Shown: in pieces, positions 49,199-60,814 of the stretch
Layout: the number at the start of each line of letters is the position of its first letter
Position numbering within the stretch: position 1 is the stretch's first letter
Origin: Raphanus sativus
Lineage: Eukaryota > Streptophyta > Magnoliopsida > Brassicales > Brassicaceae
DNA length: 64,000 nucleotides
Direction of reading: 5' to 3'
NCBI RefSeq assembly: GCF_000801105.2
Contig: NC_079516.1
Coordinates: 50,575,265 to 50,639,264, forward strand
Made by a program: the position numbers and the translations under genes
Notes under the pieces: generated by a model
The model's database searches: none
What the model was told of the DNA's origin: nothing
The model's input: the letters and a program-made list of their open reading frames with translations, nothing else

Positions 49199-51210
49199 TC
49201 AAGATGGACGGGTTGGAGACAGTCCAATCTTGACAAAGAGATCTTGAAACCGTGCCCGCGGAAGAGGTTTTGTGAGAGCATCTGCGAGTTGGTCTGCAGA
49301 ACAAATGTGGGTCACTCGAAGAAGCTTTCGTTGCACCAGCTCGCGAACAAAGTGATAGTCTAGAGCTAGATGTTTCATTCTTGAGTGGAAGACTGGATTT
49401 GCTGACAGGTATGTAGCTCCAATGTTGTCACAGTACAGTGTTGGTGTAGTGGTTATAGGGAACCGTAGTTCTCTGAGTAGATGCGCGATCCACATCACCT
49501 CGGCTGCTGCTCCTGTGAGGCTTCTGTACTCAGCTTCAGTGCTCGATCTGGCAACCCCTTTCATTTTCCGTGAGCTCCAAGAAATGGGTTGTTTGCCTAG
49601 ATAAACAATGTAGGCTCCTGTAGACGTGTAGTCATCACGATCTCCTGCCCAGTCCGCATCGGAGTACGCATGAAGAGTGAGTGGCGTGTTACGCGAGAAG
49701 AACAACCCTTTGTTTGCAGTGCCCGCCAGATATCGCAGTACTCGCTTTGCAGCTTCAAGATGAAGTGTCGTGGGACATTGCAGAAACTGTGACAGCCGAT
49801 TAACTGCAAAAGCTATGTCTGGTCGTGTGAGACAGAGATACTGCAGGCTTCCTACAATCGCCCTGTAGTTGAGAGGATCCTGAAGTGGCACACCGCCTTT
49901 CTGAGTGAGGACTTGTGCTGAGCACATGGGTGTCGCTACAGGTTTGGCTCCTGTCATCTTAGTTTTGGCGAGTATATCTGTGATGTATTTGGTTTGTGTG
50001 AGATGAAGACCTGTAGGTGTACGATAAGCCTCCATGCCTAAGAAGTAAGCCAGGTCATCGAGATCCTTGAGGGAGAAGCGAGATGAAAGATACTTGATGA
50101 ACTTTGTAATCTCTGGAAGGTTGTTGCCTGTAACTATTATATCATCGACATAAATGAGGATGTATATAAGTAGGCGACCAGAACTGAACACAAATAATGA
50201 AGCATCAGCAAGGGAGTTTACAAAGCCCACTTTGATGAGAGCCTCTCGCAGAGCATTGTACCAGGCTCTAGGGGCTTGTTTCAAGCCATAGATGGCTTTG
50301 CGGAGTCTGCAGACATGGTCTGGTTTGTCTTTGTCGATGAACCCCGGTGGTTGTGTCATGTATACTTCCTCCTGGAGGTCTCCTTGCAAGAAGGCGTTAT
50401 TAACATCTAATTGTTTGAGAGCCCAGTTGTGAGCTACTGCCAATCCAATCACGAGTCGTATGGAAGCATGCTTGATGACAGGGCTGAACGTCTCGTGGAA
50501 GTCTATGCCTGGTCGCTGATGATAACCTTTGGCCACCAATCGTGATTTGAGGCACTTGACAGTTCCATCTGGATTGTATTTGATACGATGAAGCCATCGA
50601 CAACCGACTATGTTGGTTGCAAGGGACCGAGGAACAAGATCGAAGGTACGGTTCCTGACAATGGCGTTGTATTCATCACCCATTGATAGACGCCACCGTT
50701 TGTCTTTCAGCGCTTGTGCAAGGTTGACTGGTTCGAGTTCTGCAAGAATGGCAGCGAGGCCATACTTCCGGTTTGGTTTGGAGATGTTGTTCTTAGACCG
50801 AGTTGTCATGGAGTGAGTGTTGCTTGGTTGAGACGTTGGTGGATGAGTTGAGGATGAGGAAGCTGATGTGTTGCTGCCTGATGTCGTGGGTGATGTTGAT
50901 GGTGTCAGTGTAGTTGTTGGTGAAGTGTCTGAGACCGGAGTTGACAATGTCACTGTAGGCGCCAAAGGAGCTGCGATTGACTGACTGAATATAGGAACAA
51001 GAGAAGCTGAGTTTGTGGGGTTAGTAGTAATAGGATCATCAGGCAAGATAGAGCGACTTGAAAGTTTTGGGAATGGAAAAACTGACTCGTGAAAGACAAC
51101 ATGACGAGAGATAAAGACACGATAATTAGGGACATCAAGACATAAAAAAGCACTTTGAGTTAGAGAGTAACCCAAGAAGACACATGGGGTTGAGCGTAGT
51201 GTGAACTTGT
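49199..51210 (-). pseudogene. Copia Pol segment, unit 1 (IN tail, RT, RNase H)
   Basis: An open frame of about 655 codons covers the integrase C-terminal tail (GYSLTQSAFLCLDV, FISRHVVFHE), the Ser/Thr-rich linker, RT (KARLVAKGYHQRPG-type block; ALKQLDVNNAFLQGDL; catalytic YVDD in LIYVDDIIVTG) and the complete RNase H domain (YSDADWAGD, TEAEYRSL, DNIGATYLSANPVFHSR, ADQLADALTKPL) to the stop. These are RVT_2-type Ty1/copia motifs. The RT and RNase H catalytic residues I can see are kept. It is classed as non-functional because there is no gag, protease or integrase core upstream and it lies in a rearranged element. Unit 1 proper is 49505-51210; 49199-49504 is the single-copy RNase H end. Confidence 0.85.
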
Positions 51211-52916
51211 TGCTGCTCCTGTGAGGCTTCTGTACTCAGCTTCAGTGCTCGATCTGGCAACCCCTTTCATTTTACGTGAGCTCCAAGAAATGGGTTGTTT
51301 GCCTAGATAAACAATGTAGGCTCCTGTAGACGTGTAGTCATCACGATCTCCTGCCCAGTCCGCATCGGAGTACGCATGAAGAGTGAGTGGCGTGTTACGC
51401 GAGAAGAACAACCCTTTGTTTGCAGTGCCCGCCAGATATCGCAGTACTCGCTTTGCAGCTTCAAGATGAAGTGTCGTGGGACATTGCAGAAACTGTGACA
51501 GCCGATTAACTGCAAAAGCTATGTCTGGTCGTGTGAGACAGAGATACTGCAGGTTTCCTACAATCGCCCTGTAGTTGAGAGGATCCTGAAGTGGCACACC
51601 GCCTTTCTGAGTGAGGACTTGTGTTGAGCACATGGGTGTCGCTACAGGTTTGGCTCCTGTCATCTTAGTTTTGGCGAGTATATCTGTGATGTATTTGGTT
51701 TGTGTGAGATGAAGACCTGTAGGTGTACGATAAGCCTCCATGCCTAAGAAGTAAGCCAGGTCATCGAGATCCTTGAGGGAGAAGCGAGATGAAAGATACT
51801 TGATGAACTTTGTAATCTCTGGAAGGTTGTTGCCTGTAACTATTATATCATCGACATAAATGAGGATGTATATAAGTAGGCGACCAGAACTGAACACAAA
51901 TAATGAAGCATCAGCAAGGGAGTTTACAAAGCCCACTTTGATGAGAGCCTCTCGCAGAGCATTGTACCAGGCTCTAGGGGCTTGTTTCAAGCCATAGATG
52001 GCTTTGCGGAGTCTGCAGACATGGTCTGGTTTGTCTTTGTCGATGAACCCCGGTGGTTGTGTCATGTATACTTCCTCCTGGAGGTCTCCTTGCAAGAAGG
52101 CGTTATTAACATCTAATTGTTTGAGAGCCCAGTTGTGAGCTACTGCCAATCCAATCACGAGTCGTATGGAAGCATGCTTGATGACAGGGCTGAACGTCTC
52201 GTGGAAGTCTATGCCTGGTCGCTGATGATAACCTTTGGCCACCAATCGTGATTTGAGGCACTTGACAGTTCCATCTGGATTGTATTTGATACGATGAAGC
52301 CATCGACAACCGACTATGTTGGTTGCAAGGGACCGAGGAACAAGATCGAAGGTACGGTTCCTGACAATGGCGTTGTATTCATCACCCATTGATAGACGCC
52401 ACCGTTTGTCTTTCAGCGCTTGTGCAAGGTTGACTGGTTCGAGTTCTGCAAGAATGGCAGCGAGGCCATACTTCCGGTTTGGTTTGGAGATGTTGTTCTT
52501 AGACCGAGTTGTCATGGAGTGAGTGTTGCTTGGTTGAGACGTTGGTGGATGAGTTGAGGATGAGGAAGCTGATGTGTTGCTGCCTGATGTCGTGGGTGAT
52601 GTTGATGGTGTCAGTGTAGTTGTTGGTGAAGTGTCTGAGACCGGAGTTGACAATGTCACTGTAGGCGCCAAAGGAGCTGCGATTGACTGACTGAATATAG
52701 GAACAAGAGAAGCTGAGTTTGTGGGGTTAGTAGTAATAGGATCATCAGGCAAGATAGAGCGACTTGAAAGTTTTGGGAATGGAAAAACTGACTCGTGAAA
52801 GACAACATGACGAGAGATAAAGACACGATAATTAGGGACATCAAGACATAAAAAAGCACTTTGAGTTAGAGAGTAACCCAAGAAGACACATGGGGTTGAG
52901 CGTAGTGTGAACTTGT
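51211..52916 (-). pseudogene. Copia Pol segment, unit 2 (tandem duplicate)
   Basis: A second copy of the 1706-bp segment, nearly identical to unit 1 (for example CATTTTACGTG in place of CATTTTCCGTG; GCAGGTTTCC in place of GCAGGCTTCC). RNase H is cut after TEAEYRSLTGAA by the junction. Since 1706 is not a multiple of three, the reading frame then enters an out-of-frame tail ending in a stop. The integrase tail and RT are as in unit 1. Confidence 0.9.
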
Positions 52917-53841
52917 TGCTGCTCCTGTGAGGCTTCTGTACTCAGCTTCAGTGCTCGATCTGGCAACCCCTTTCATTTTCCGTGAGCTCCAAGAAATGGG
53001 TTGTTTGCCTAGATAAACAATGTAGGCTCCTGTAGACGTGTAGTCATCACGATCTCCTGCCCAGTCCGCATCGGAGTACGCATGAAGAGTGAGTGGCGTG
53101 TTACGCGAGAAGAACAACCCTTTGTTTGCAGTGCCCGCCAGATATCGCAGTACTCGCTTTGCAGCTTCAAGATGAAGTGTCGTGGGACATTGCAGAAACT
53201 GTGACAGCCGATTAACTGCAAAAGCTATGTCTGGTCGTGTGAGACAGAGATACTGCAGGCTTCCTACAATCGCCCTGTAGTTAAGAGGATCCTGAAGTGG
53301 CACACCGCCTTTCTGAGTGAGGACTTGTGTTGAGCACATGGGTGTCGCTACAGGTTTGGCTCTTGTCATCTTAGTTTTGGCGAGTATATCTGTGATGTAT
53401 TTGGTTTGTGTGAGATGAAGACCTGTAGGTGTACGATAAGCCTCCATGCCTAAGAAGTAAGCCAGGTCATCGAGATCCTTGAGGGAGAAGCGAGATGAAA
53501 GATACTTGATGAACTTTGTAATCTCTGGAAGGTTGTTGCCTGTAACTATTATATCATCGACATAAATGAGGATGTATATAAGTAGGCGACCAGAACTGAA
53601 CACAAATAATGAAGCATCAGCAAAGGAGTTTACAAAGCCCACTTTGATGAGAGCCTCTCGCAGAGCATTGTACCAGGCTCTAGGGGCTTGTTTCAAGCCA
53701 TAGATGGCTTTGCGGAGTCTGCAGACATGGTCTGGTTTGTCTTTGTCGATGAACCCCGGTGGTTGTGTCATGTATACTTCCTCCTGGAGGTCTCCTTGCA
53801 AGAAGGCGTTATTAACATCTAATTGTTTGAGAGCCCAGTTG
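52917..53841 (-). pseudogene. Copia Pol segment, unit 3 (partial tandem duplicate)
   Basis: A third, truncated copy covering RT from about ALKQLDVNNAF to the same RNase H junction. It has private changes (GTAGTTAAGAGG, GGCTCTTGTC, GCAAAGGAG). It ends at the inverted repeat 53763-53931. The apparent N-terminal extension of its open frame (MYTSSWRSL...) comes from reading the inverted copy backwards and is not a real protein. Confidence 0.9.
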
Positions 53842-53931
53842 TGAGCTACTGCCAACTGGGCTCTCAAACAATTAGATGTTAATAACGCCTTCTTGCAAAG
53901 AGACCTCCAGGAGGAAGTATACATGACACAA
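53763..53931. repeat. 79-bp inverted repeat of RT sequence (foldback)
   Basis: The arms 53763-53841 and 53853-53931 are complementary with one mismatch and separated by 11 bp. Both code the RT stretch LKQLDVNNAFLQ-DLQEEVYMT, the left on the minus strand and the right on the plus strand. This is the signature of a template strand switch (snap-back). Confidence 0.92.
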
Positions 53932-53937
53932 CAAGAT

Positions 53938-53970
53938 CACATTGAAACCTATCTTACATGGTATCAGAGC
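53938..53970 (+). other. Inverted U5 end and primer-binding site
   Basis: CACATTGAAACCTATCTTACA is the last 21 bp of the LTR. It is followed by the initiator-tRNA primer-binding site TGGTATCAGAGC (53959-53970), here on the plus strand, opposite to the rest of the element. It joins the 5' LTR through the shared pentamer AGAGC (53966-53970, compare 49079-49083). Confidence 0.85.
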
Positions 53971-54078
53971 TTATATACATAGCATGAGAGATCTTTGATA
54001 AGATCGAATCTAAAATAAACTCTAGAGTTATAGATAATTATAAACAGTCATTATCTAAACTGTGGATATACACTAATA
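53966..54078 (-). repeat. Truncated 5' LTR of the rearranged copia element
   Basis: 113 bp matching 49079-49191 with two differences. The U5 end is missing and replaced by the inverted fragment at 53938-53970. Confidence 0.85.
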
Positions 54079-54741
54079 CTTAACACATAATCTTCCATGG
54101 TCTTCTTTCAGTTTGAAAACATTGATTTATAATGACTAAAGTGATTGTAGTCCTCCACTTTTCTGCAACGCACATTCTTAAACACAAGATGTTCAAAGTG
54201 GCATATGGACCGTACACTATGGTTGTCTTCTTCATGGAACATCCTTAATTTTGAAGCCTTTAGTGAAAGACATGGAAATGCAAACTCGTTAAATATATGA
54301 CGTGGATAAATAATGAGTTTGATTTGATAATTTTTTGTAGCAGCATTCGAGATAATACACAATCTTGAACCTTTTGTCCCTAGCTTGTCAAAAAATTCAA
54401 GAAATCAAAGTTCCAGATTGGTTTGCATGTGAAATTTTTGATAGAAAAATGACAATCATGTGATATCTATCAGCCAGTTAATGCAACTTCTAACGTATCA
54501 ATAACGACTCTCACTGTATGTAAATAGGCGTATATTGAAATGAAATCATGTATAAACTATAGAGACGAATTGGATCCATGAATATATTAATTTGGGCATC
54601 AATCATATCTTTGATATGAATCTGAGCATATGATTGTTACTATCATAACTAAAGAATAATTTAATTTCAAAGTATCATACAACAGATGCAAACATCAAAT
54701 ATCATTTGACGTTTTGTTGTGAATCAATTGCATGCACAACT

Positions 54742-54788
54742 AAAATCATATTTGAAGATTTACACAAAAAAAAAATCATATTTGAAGA
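54742..54788 (+). mobile_element. Ultra-short poly(A) retroposon insertion
   Basis: AAAATCATATTTGAAGA at 54742-54758 and 54772-54788 (17 bp) flanks a 13-bp insert TTTACAC plus an A run. Confidence 0.6.
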
Positions 54789-56002
54789 GTCTATACGAAG
54801 GGTTTGGTGCCACTTGAGAAGGGGAACATCGATGGACCACACCTCTCTTTGCATTATTAAAATAAGCCAACAAAAGCTTAATAAAGACAAAATAATTAAT
54901 AGTGTCACCCACCTTGTGGGGGAGGGGGTAGTGTGCTTTGTTTGGGTAGTTAATTTCTCAAGTGAAACTCTTGCTTTGTTTCACCAAAAGCACATATTTT
55001 TGGATACAAAATTTTAAAGATTGTAGTAGCTTCATTGTTTTCTGGGTTTAAAACGTTAAAGTGATTATTTTATGATTTTGTCTAATCAGCTAAAATATTT
55101 TCACAAATTAATCTAAAAGAATTTTAAAAAATAGTAAAGCCAAAAAAATTATTTGTTTGTTTTTGATATACTTTTTTCCTAAAGGCAATAATATGTGATT
55201 TTAACTTTCTTAAGAGTCACATCTGTACATCTCAAGTTAGATATTCTGCAGTCAAAAAATTATAATGAAAAACCTAGACCAACAGTCTCAAACAATCAAC
55301 CCCAAATTTTAAAACTTACCACCAAAATCTCACCGTCCCTTTGTCATTTGTTGCTAAGGGACTTGCAAAACATAACATTTATCATAGTTAAATTTGCTAA
55401 AATAGTTCCATTTATATATGTTTACAAAAAATAGCCTCATGAAAATACTTTTGTTAAAGAACAATTAGGAACATTATTAGTTAGATTTATTTTTATGTTT
55501 ATATGTGCTTTTAGATGGTAATCCTTAAGTGATATTAATAAGTATCTCTTAGTATGTTCTAATGAAGTCTGTTATAAAAAACACATTTTTATTCATGCAA
55601 ATATCATATTTACAGTTTTACTTATCCCTTAAAAAAAAACTAAAAACGGTCCAAAATAAATCATATATAATATATTCCTATTTTTAGAAAATACTACTAC
55701 TGTCAACTCTTTTGAAAAAAATATTTAATTTCAACCGCAAAAGCACCATATGATTTAACTGATTATACCACTCACTCAATACTCTTAACAAAATAAATTA
55801 TAATAGCAAAAATCAAATAAAACCACATACGTATTTAGAAACGTAGACGTTTGGTTTACTCCTTAAGTCAACATAAAAATGGAAACCCAAAAGTGCAAAT
55901 AGAATAAAATGATAGTAGAACAAAAAACAAGAGGAAGGTGGAAAATAATAAAGATAAAAGGATACCAAAGGGTTGAAGAAAACACATTGCTCTCAAACTT
56001 CT

Positions 56003-56025
56003 AGAGAGAGAGAGAGAGAGAGAGA
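56003..56025. repeat. (AG)11 microsatellite
   Basis: An uninterrupted AG run of about 23 bp. No gene start was found next to it. Confidence 0.85.
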
Positions 56026-57196
56026 ACAAATTCTTCATAGCAACTAGAGGAAGGATCCAAAGGGATCGCATTGATCCTAATTAAGGTGAATTCTCCCGAT
56101 TATTTTATTGGTTATTGGCAAAAGAAATACCAAAAAATTATTGGTTAGTTTTGGATCATGCTATCCCTTTGAATTCATCCTTCGGTAGCTTTCATCTTCG
56201 ACCAGATGGTTATCAACCAGCCAGATTCTTCAACGCTTTGGTCTCAAGCCAACAGCAAATATATATGAACTCTCGTCTTACATGTAAGTTTCAAAAACTC
56301 TTGACCAAAGCGAGTCAGGCCAAGATGACCTACCTGTTTTTTTGTTTCCTTTTATCTTAATGAAATTTTTAGGATTACAATTTGAAAGACGCCACTTGAA
56401 ATCCATTACTTTTAATTGGTTACAACTTCCCTGATAATACATCCATTGCCATTTTCGAAAATTTTTGTTTTTTTCTTTTTATTATATATATATAGAGATA
56501 TTTATGTGTGTGTATGTATTTTTTTTTGAGGACACATGTGTGTGTATATATATTGGTATATTCTAGTGCATCTTTCATATCAACAATTTACTAAAGCATA
56601 TGGTATAACTTTATATTCATCTGAGACCACTTTATACTCAAGTCCTCATGCTTACTAGTTTGAAATCCCAAGTCCCGAAGTTCTTGGATCCCATGATATT
56701 AGTCATTACACAGGACTTGGATTAGAGGAATACATGTAATATTTATAATGATGGAAGAAGTTGTTCACAAAAGGACATATATTGACCATTTGAAATTTTA
56801 CCTCAGCTTAATAAAATTTCAAATTTAAAGAAAGAATGTTATAGACGACGAGTGCAAAGAAAATGAAAAATACAAATTGAACCAATATTAATAAACTCAA
56901 CATGGTAATAATTTAAAGTTCAAGTAAGGAATTATTTAAGAAAGTCTGAACTTTTTGGAAAAAATACAGGTCACGATATTATAATGTAATCGAGGACAAC
57001 ATCATTATATATGGTTCCATGGTTGACCTTCAAGCATGGAATCAACCATGGGATACGCATATCGTACATACAATATGCATATCGTTAATTATTATTTCGT
57101 TACTACAATCATTTTTCTCCCCGGTATAATGAACATCAACACAAAAAGATAATTAGTTTATGAAAAAGAAGAAAAGAGCAAATAAAAGGAGCAAAT

Positions 57197-57242
57197 AAGA
57201 ATGTAAAGAAATTAATTATCAAAAAAAAGAATGTAAAGAAAT
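57197..57242 (+). mobile_element. Ultra-short poly(A) retroposon insertion
   Basis: AAGAATGTAAAGAAAT at 57197-57212 and 57227-57242 flanks a 14-bp insert TAATTATC plus an A run. TTATC before the A tail matches the 3' end of the SINE at 20636-20838. Confidence 0.6.
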
Positions 57243-59265
57243 CAAATTAAATAAACATCGAAAAAAAAGAAACAGAATAATGGCATTGAAGTTGATGTTG
57301 TTGTTTAGGTGCAAAAGAAGATTTTGGTGGACCAACAAATATCGAAGAAGGGACGATGTAATTTATTCATATGCAGAGATTTGAAAATTCCATTGTCTCC
57401 TTCTACCCCTACATTTTTCTATTTACGTATGCTTCCGGTTATTTCTACGAGATTAAATTTATTTATTATTTGTATTTTTTAAAAATTATATATATCTATA
57501 TATATATATACAGTGACTTCACTGAAACTGGAACCGACTCTGAGGATATATGTGAACCAAGAACAGTGATTTGAATTCTGCAGAGATGGAATACAATTCT
57601 GAATGTTTCTATCTTCTTGTTGGACATCAAGCTTGAATGATGCTTTCGCTTTATTTTTATCAAAAGGTTTTTCTGTTAATGTTGTGGAAACGGTGGAATT
57701 AGGGTTATATAGATATCTACCGACTGTGTCACTCCTTTATATGTGCTTTGAGTAACCTGTAACGTGAACTTCTTCCCTCGATTGGACTTTTAAGTTTTAA
57801 CCATTGTCTATGGATCAGTCATAGTGTCTTTCTAGTTTTCTTAGTTGTCTGCTGTCTGCGTATTTTTTATTCTTCCAGCATTTCAACAAACATTTATAAC
57901 CTCAAATTTTAAAGTTTTTGGTTCTTCAACAAGTTTCCAAACTTTCAAATTTGAAATTCGATATCCAAAAATTCAAATACTAATTATTTTCATTTTATTT
58001 TATAATTATATAACTCATATAGTTTTCTAATATTGATTTTCTATCACTTTATCTTTACATAATAATATTATTATTAATACATAAAATATATAAATTTGTA
58101 AAAAAATCAAAAATTTAATATGAAATAATTTTATGTAAAATATAAAGATTAAGTACATGTAATGTAATGCAACCATTTAGTAACTCTTTATCTAATTGAT
58201 GCAATTTTCTTAAAAAATAACATTTATTCATAGTGAAACTAAAGTATCTATAAATGAGTTAAAATATTGTGTTTTGTATTTTTACTATGCATTTATTATT
58301 TACTTATAAAAATTTAGTGTTTATGATTAGTTATTATAAAAGTTGATGACTAAAATGTAACATATAAAATATTTTAAAATATATCTGAAGTTATTTGTCA
58401 AAGTAATCCATTCTAAGACCTTCCATTGTCCTCGAAATAAACCTTGGTCTGTGATCCAATATATATTTGCTTAGACCCATTATACATTGTAAGAAAATGT
58501 CTATATGCATATTTCTTCTTTGTAAATGTTTAACAAGTTGATCGGAAATAGTGTGGTGGTCTTCCAATATCTTGTGGCTAGACATCAAAATGTGCCTGAT
58601 CAATTTTGAGTAAGCTATTCTTTGAACATATAAAATAACTAACTATACATACAACCACGAAATTTTTCAGAATCGTAAAAATGTAGTCGTCAATCGAACA
58701 ATTATATTAATATCTGCATGTGCACGCTATAAAATAATTAACTATATATACATGTAATTTTAAATTTTGATGACCATATCTAATAAGTGAGTCTATAGTA
58801 CAGTAAATATGTAAAACTACCTAAAAGAACCGGTTACCTTTTTCGGAAAAAACTCTGAACTCTTTGTTTTAGAATTTTACTGGTTGAACTTCAAAAACTT
58901 TTTTAAAATGTTTTCGAAGCACTTGTATTCTTTTTTTTTTAACACTTGAAAGTACAATGAGTTCATAAGATAGTGATTACAATGATCAAGATCAAGCTTG
59001 AGATAGAAGAAAGTTCTAAGAAGAACTATCTAAACAAATGAGCAAGCCAGGAAGGAAAACCAACTGCTATGTAAGATTGATAGCGATCACCGGAAAGGAC
59101 ACTATCAGCAATGAGCTTGTATTCCATTCTCTAATTTTCTATGGGATTAGTTTAAAAAGCCTAGTAATGGTCTTAGTTGTATTTAGAAAAAAAAAAGAAA
59201 AAGGTAGGCACTTAGTTAGGCCTCACTTTAAGCCCATGAATATAAGCTTTGACTACTGTTCCAGA

Positions 59266-59317
59266 CGTGCCACTCTTCTATTTTTTTTTTTTTTGGCTCA
59301 ATTCGTGCCACTCTTCT
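59266..59317 (-). mobile_element. Ultra-short poly(A) retroposon insertion
   Basis: CGTGCCACTCTTCT at 59266-59279 and 59304-59317 flanks a 24-bp insert, a T run followed by GGCTCAATT. Confidence 0.65.
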
Positions 59318-59930
59318 CCTGCCGCAGAAGCATCAGACACAACTGGTTTTATCATTTATGTTACTCCAGCTTTAGACCAATTTGCAAGCCAAATCAATCC
59401 ACTAATCATGGTTCGGTGTCGGATGAGCCAGATGAAACCGTTCGGAGTGGAAAAAAATCATCAATCCATACTATTTTTTGGGGTCAAAGTCAGTCCATAA
59501 ACTATATTTTACGGAACGAATCTTGTGGTCAAGTGGAAACACGTTTCAGGTTCGATCATCCTGTTATGCGAAACTAAGTCACATTGTTCTGTTCACCTAA
59601 CGCGCGGATATGAGTTCATGTTTTAGAACTTATTTGAATGCTTTGGAGAAAGAATTCATCTGCAAGCTTACGACTCACACATAGATTCAACCAGGTTAAA
59701 AAAATTATAAGTTCAAAAAAACTATATTTCACTAAAAGAACTTTATATTTCATGCAAAAGATTTACAGCATTTTATTATAAATGTTTTTGGTGGATTATT
59801 TATACAATGAAATAAAATTCTAACCGACAAAAAAGTTGTTCCGAAAAGATAAAGTGATCAGTTTTATCTACACAGAAAAATAAAAATCTTAAATGATTTA
59901 TAATTCAGTTATTTTCTTATGAAACTTATA

Positions 59931-60182
59931 CTTCTTCCGCCTTATAAAAAAATATCACTTAATACTTTTACATATATTAAGAAAATGACTAAATACACTT
60001 ATGTTTTTATTAATTACATCAGTTTAATCAATAATTTGAAATAAATAATTTTACTTAAAACCAATGTATTTTGAAATCAATTTTGAGCTAAAAATAAAGA
60101 TAAAATGCATTAAAATTTTAAACTATATTTTTGTGCAATAAGAAAAAAATACTAAAATAACACTATTTAAAAAACAGAGAAA
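59931..60182. mobile_element. Possible decayed Stowaway-like MITE
   Basis: CTTCTTCCGCCTTATAAAAA at the left resembles a degraded CTCCCTCCG terminus preceded by TA. At about 250 bp distance a weak complement (TTTAAAAAACAGAGAAA) is present. The interior shares AATTGATTTTAA-like phrases with the intact MITE at 4698-4946. Weak evidence. Confidence 0.3.
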
Positions 60183-60814
60183 TTGTTAGTCAAGCTTTAA
60201 CCGGACTCATATCTCTACCAAAATATGTTTTCTATTTTATCTTTCTTTTAACAGCAATTAATTCGCATAAAGAAATAAAAAGACTATCGACTTTGGGCTT
60301 ATTGCAAAAGTGACTCAAAACTTGAATTCAAACAGAAAACTAACCTTTTCTTTTGACTCATTTTTTTTTTGAGTTTTTAACCCCACATCTGCATTTTATC
60401 TACGAAAATGCCATTAACCCTTTTTTTTTTTTTTTTTTTCGAAAATGGCTTCTTTACTGTCTCAACCTCATTTTCTTCAAGTATTTACAATATTGCCACT
60501 GCCATGAATAGTGGGAACAACCTTGTACGAACTGTTTGGAGCTTTTAATGCCCTTTAATGCACGTAATCTCTTTACACTCTCTCTGTTTCAATTGTTATG
60601 AACTAAAAACAACATTTCTTTCACTTTCTCTCCATATTCATCCAAAAAACTGAAGCTTTTGATTCAAAATTGTTTGGAGCCATATTTCTTTCGTTTTGAC
60701 TTACGGTTGCTTTCGTTTGAGGTTCTGGGTGGTTGGAGAAGACCCTGTGTGCAAACAAAGTCATCTCACCTAGTTTAAGGTACGAATTTGAATTTTTTTC
60801 AAAAATCTGTTCGC

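Larger units (their letters stand above)
49038..54078 (-). mobile_element. Rearranged Ty1/copia element inside a perfect target duplication
   Basis: The outer ends are TATTAGTG (minus, at 54078) and CTTACA (minus, at 49038), flanked by the 5-bp duplication CTTAA (49033-49037 and 54079-54083), so this 5041-bp unit is one insertion. The 3' LTR is 49038-49191. The 5' LTR is only 53966-54078, lacking about 41 bp of U5. The inside holds 2.5 tandem copies of a 1706-bp Pol segment, a 79-bp inverted repeat of RT sequence, and an inverted U5-end/PBS piece. Gag, protease and the integrase core are absent. The shared 113 bp of the two LTRs differ at two positions. Confidence 0.85.
54084..60294. other. 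Gene-free AT-rich region
   Basis: No gene recognised. Open frames such as those at 54706-55017, 57371-57574 and 59038-59577 give low-complexity or motif-free translations. The small insertions, a GA tract and a decayed MITE-like segment are listed separately. Confidence 0.5.

Noticed and set aside
53842..53924. N-terminal extension of the third copia frame (MYTSSWRSL)
   Set aside because: It is produced by reading the complement of the inverted RT copy, not by a real gene.
59038..59577. 179-codon open frame
   Set aside because: It crosses a poly(T) retroposon insertion with its target duplication and has no recognisable domain; most likely chance.
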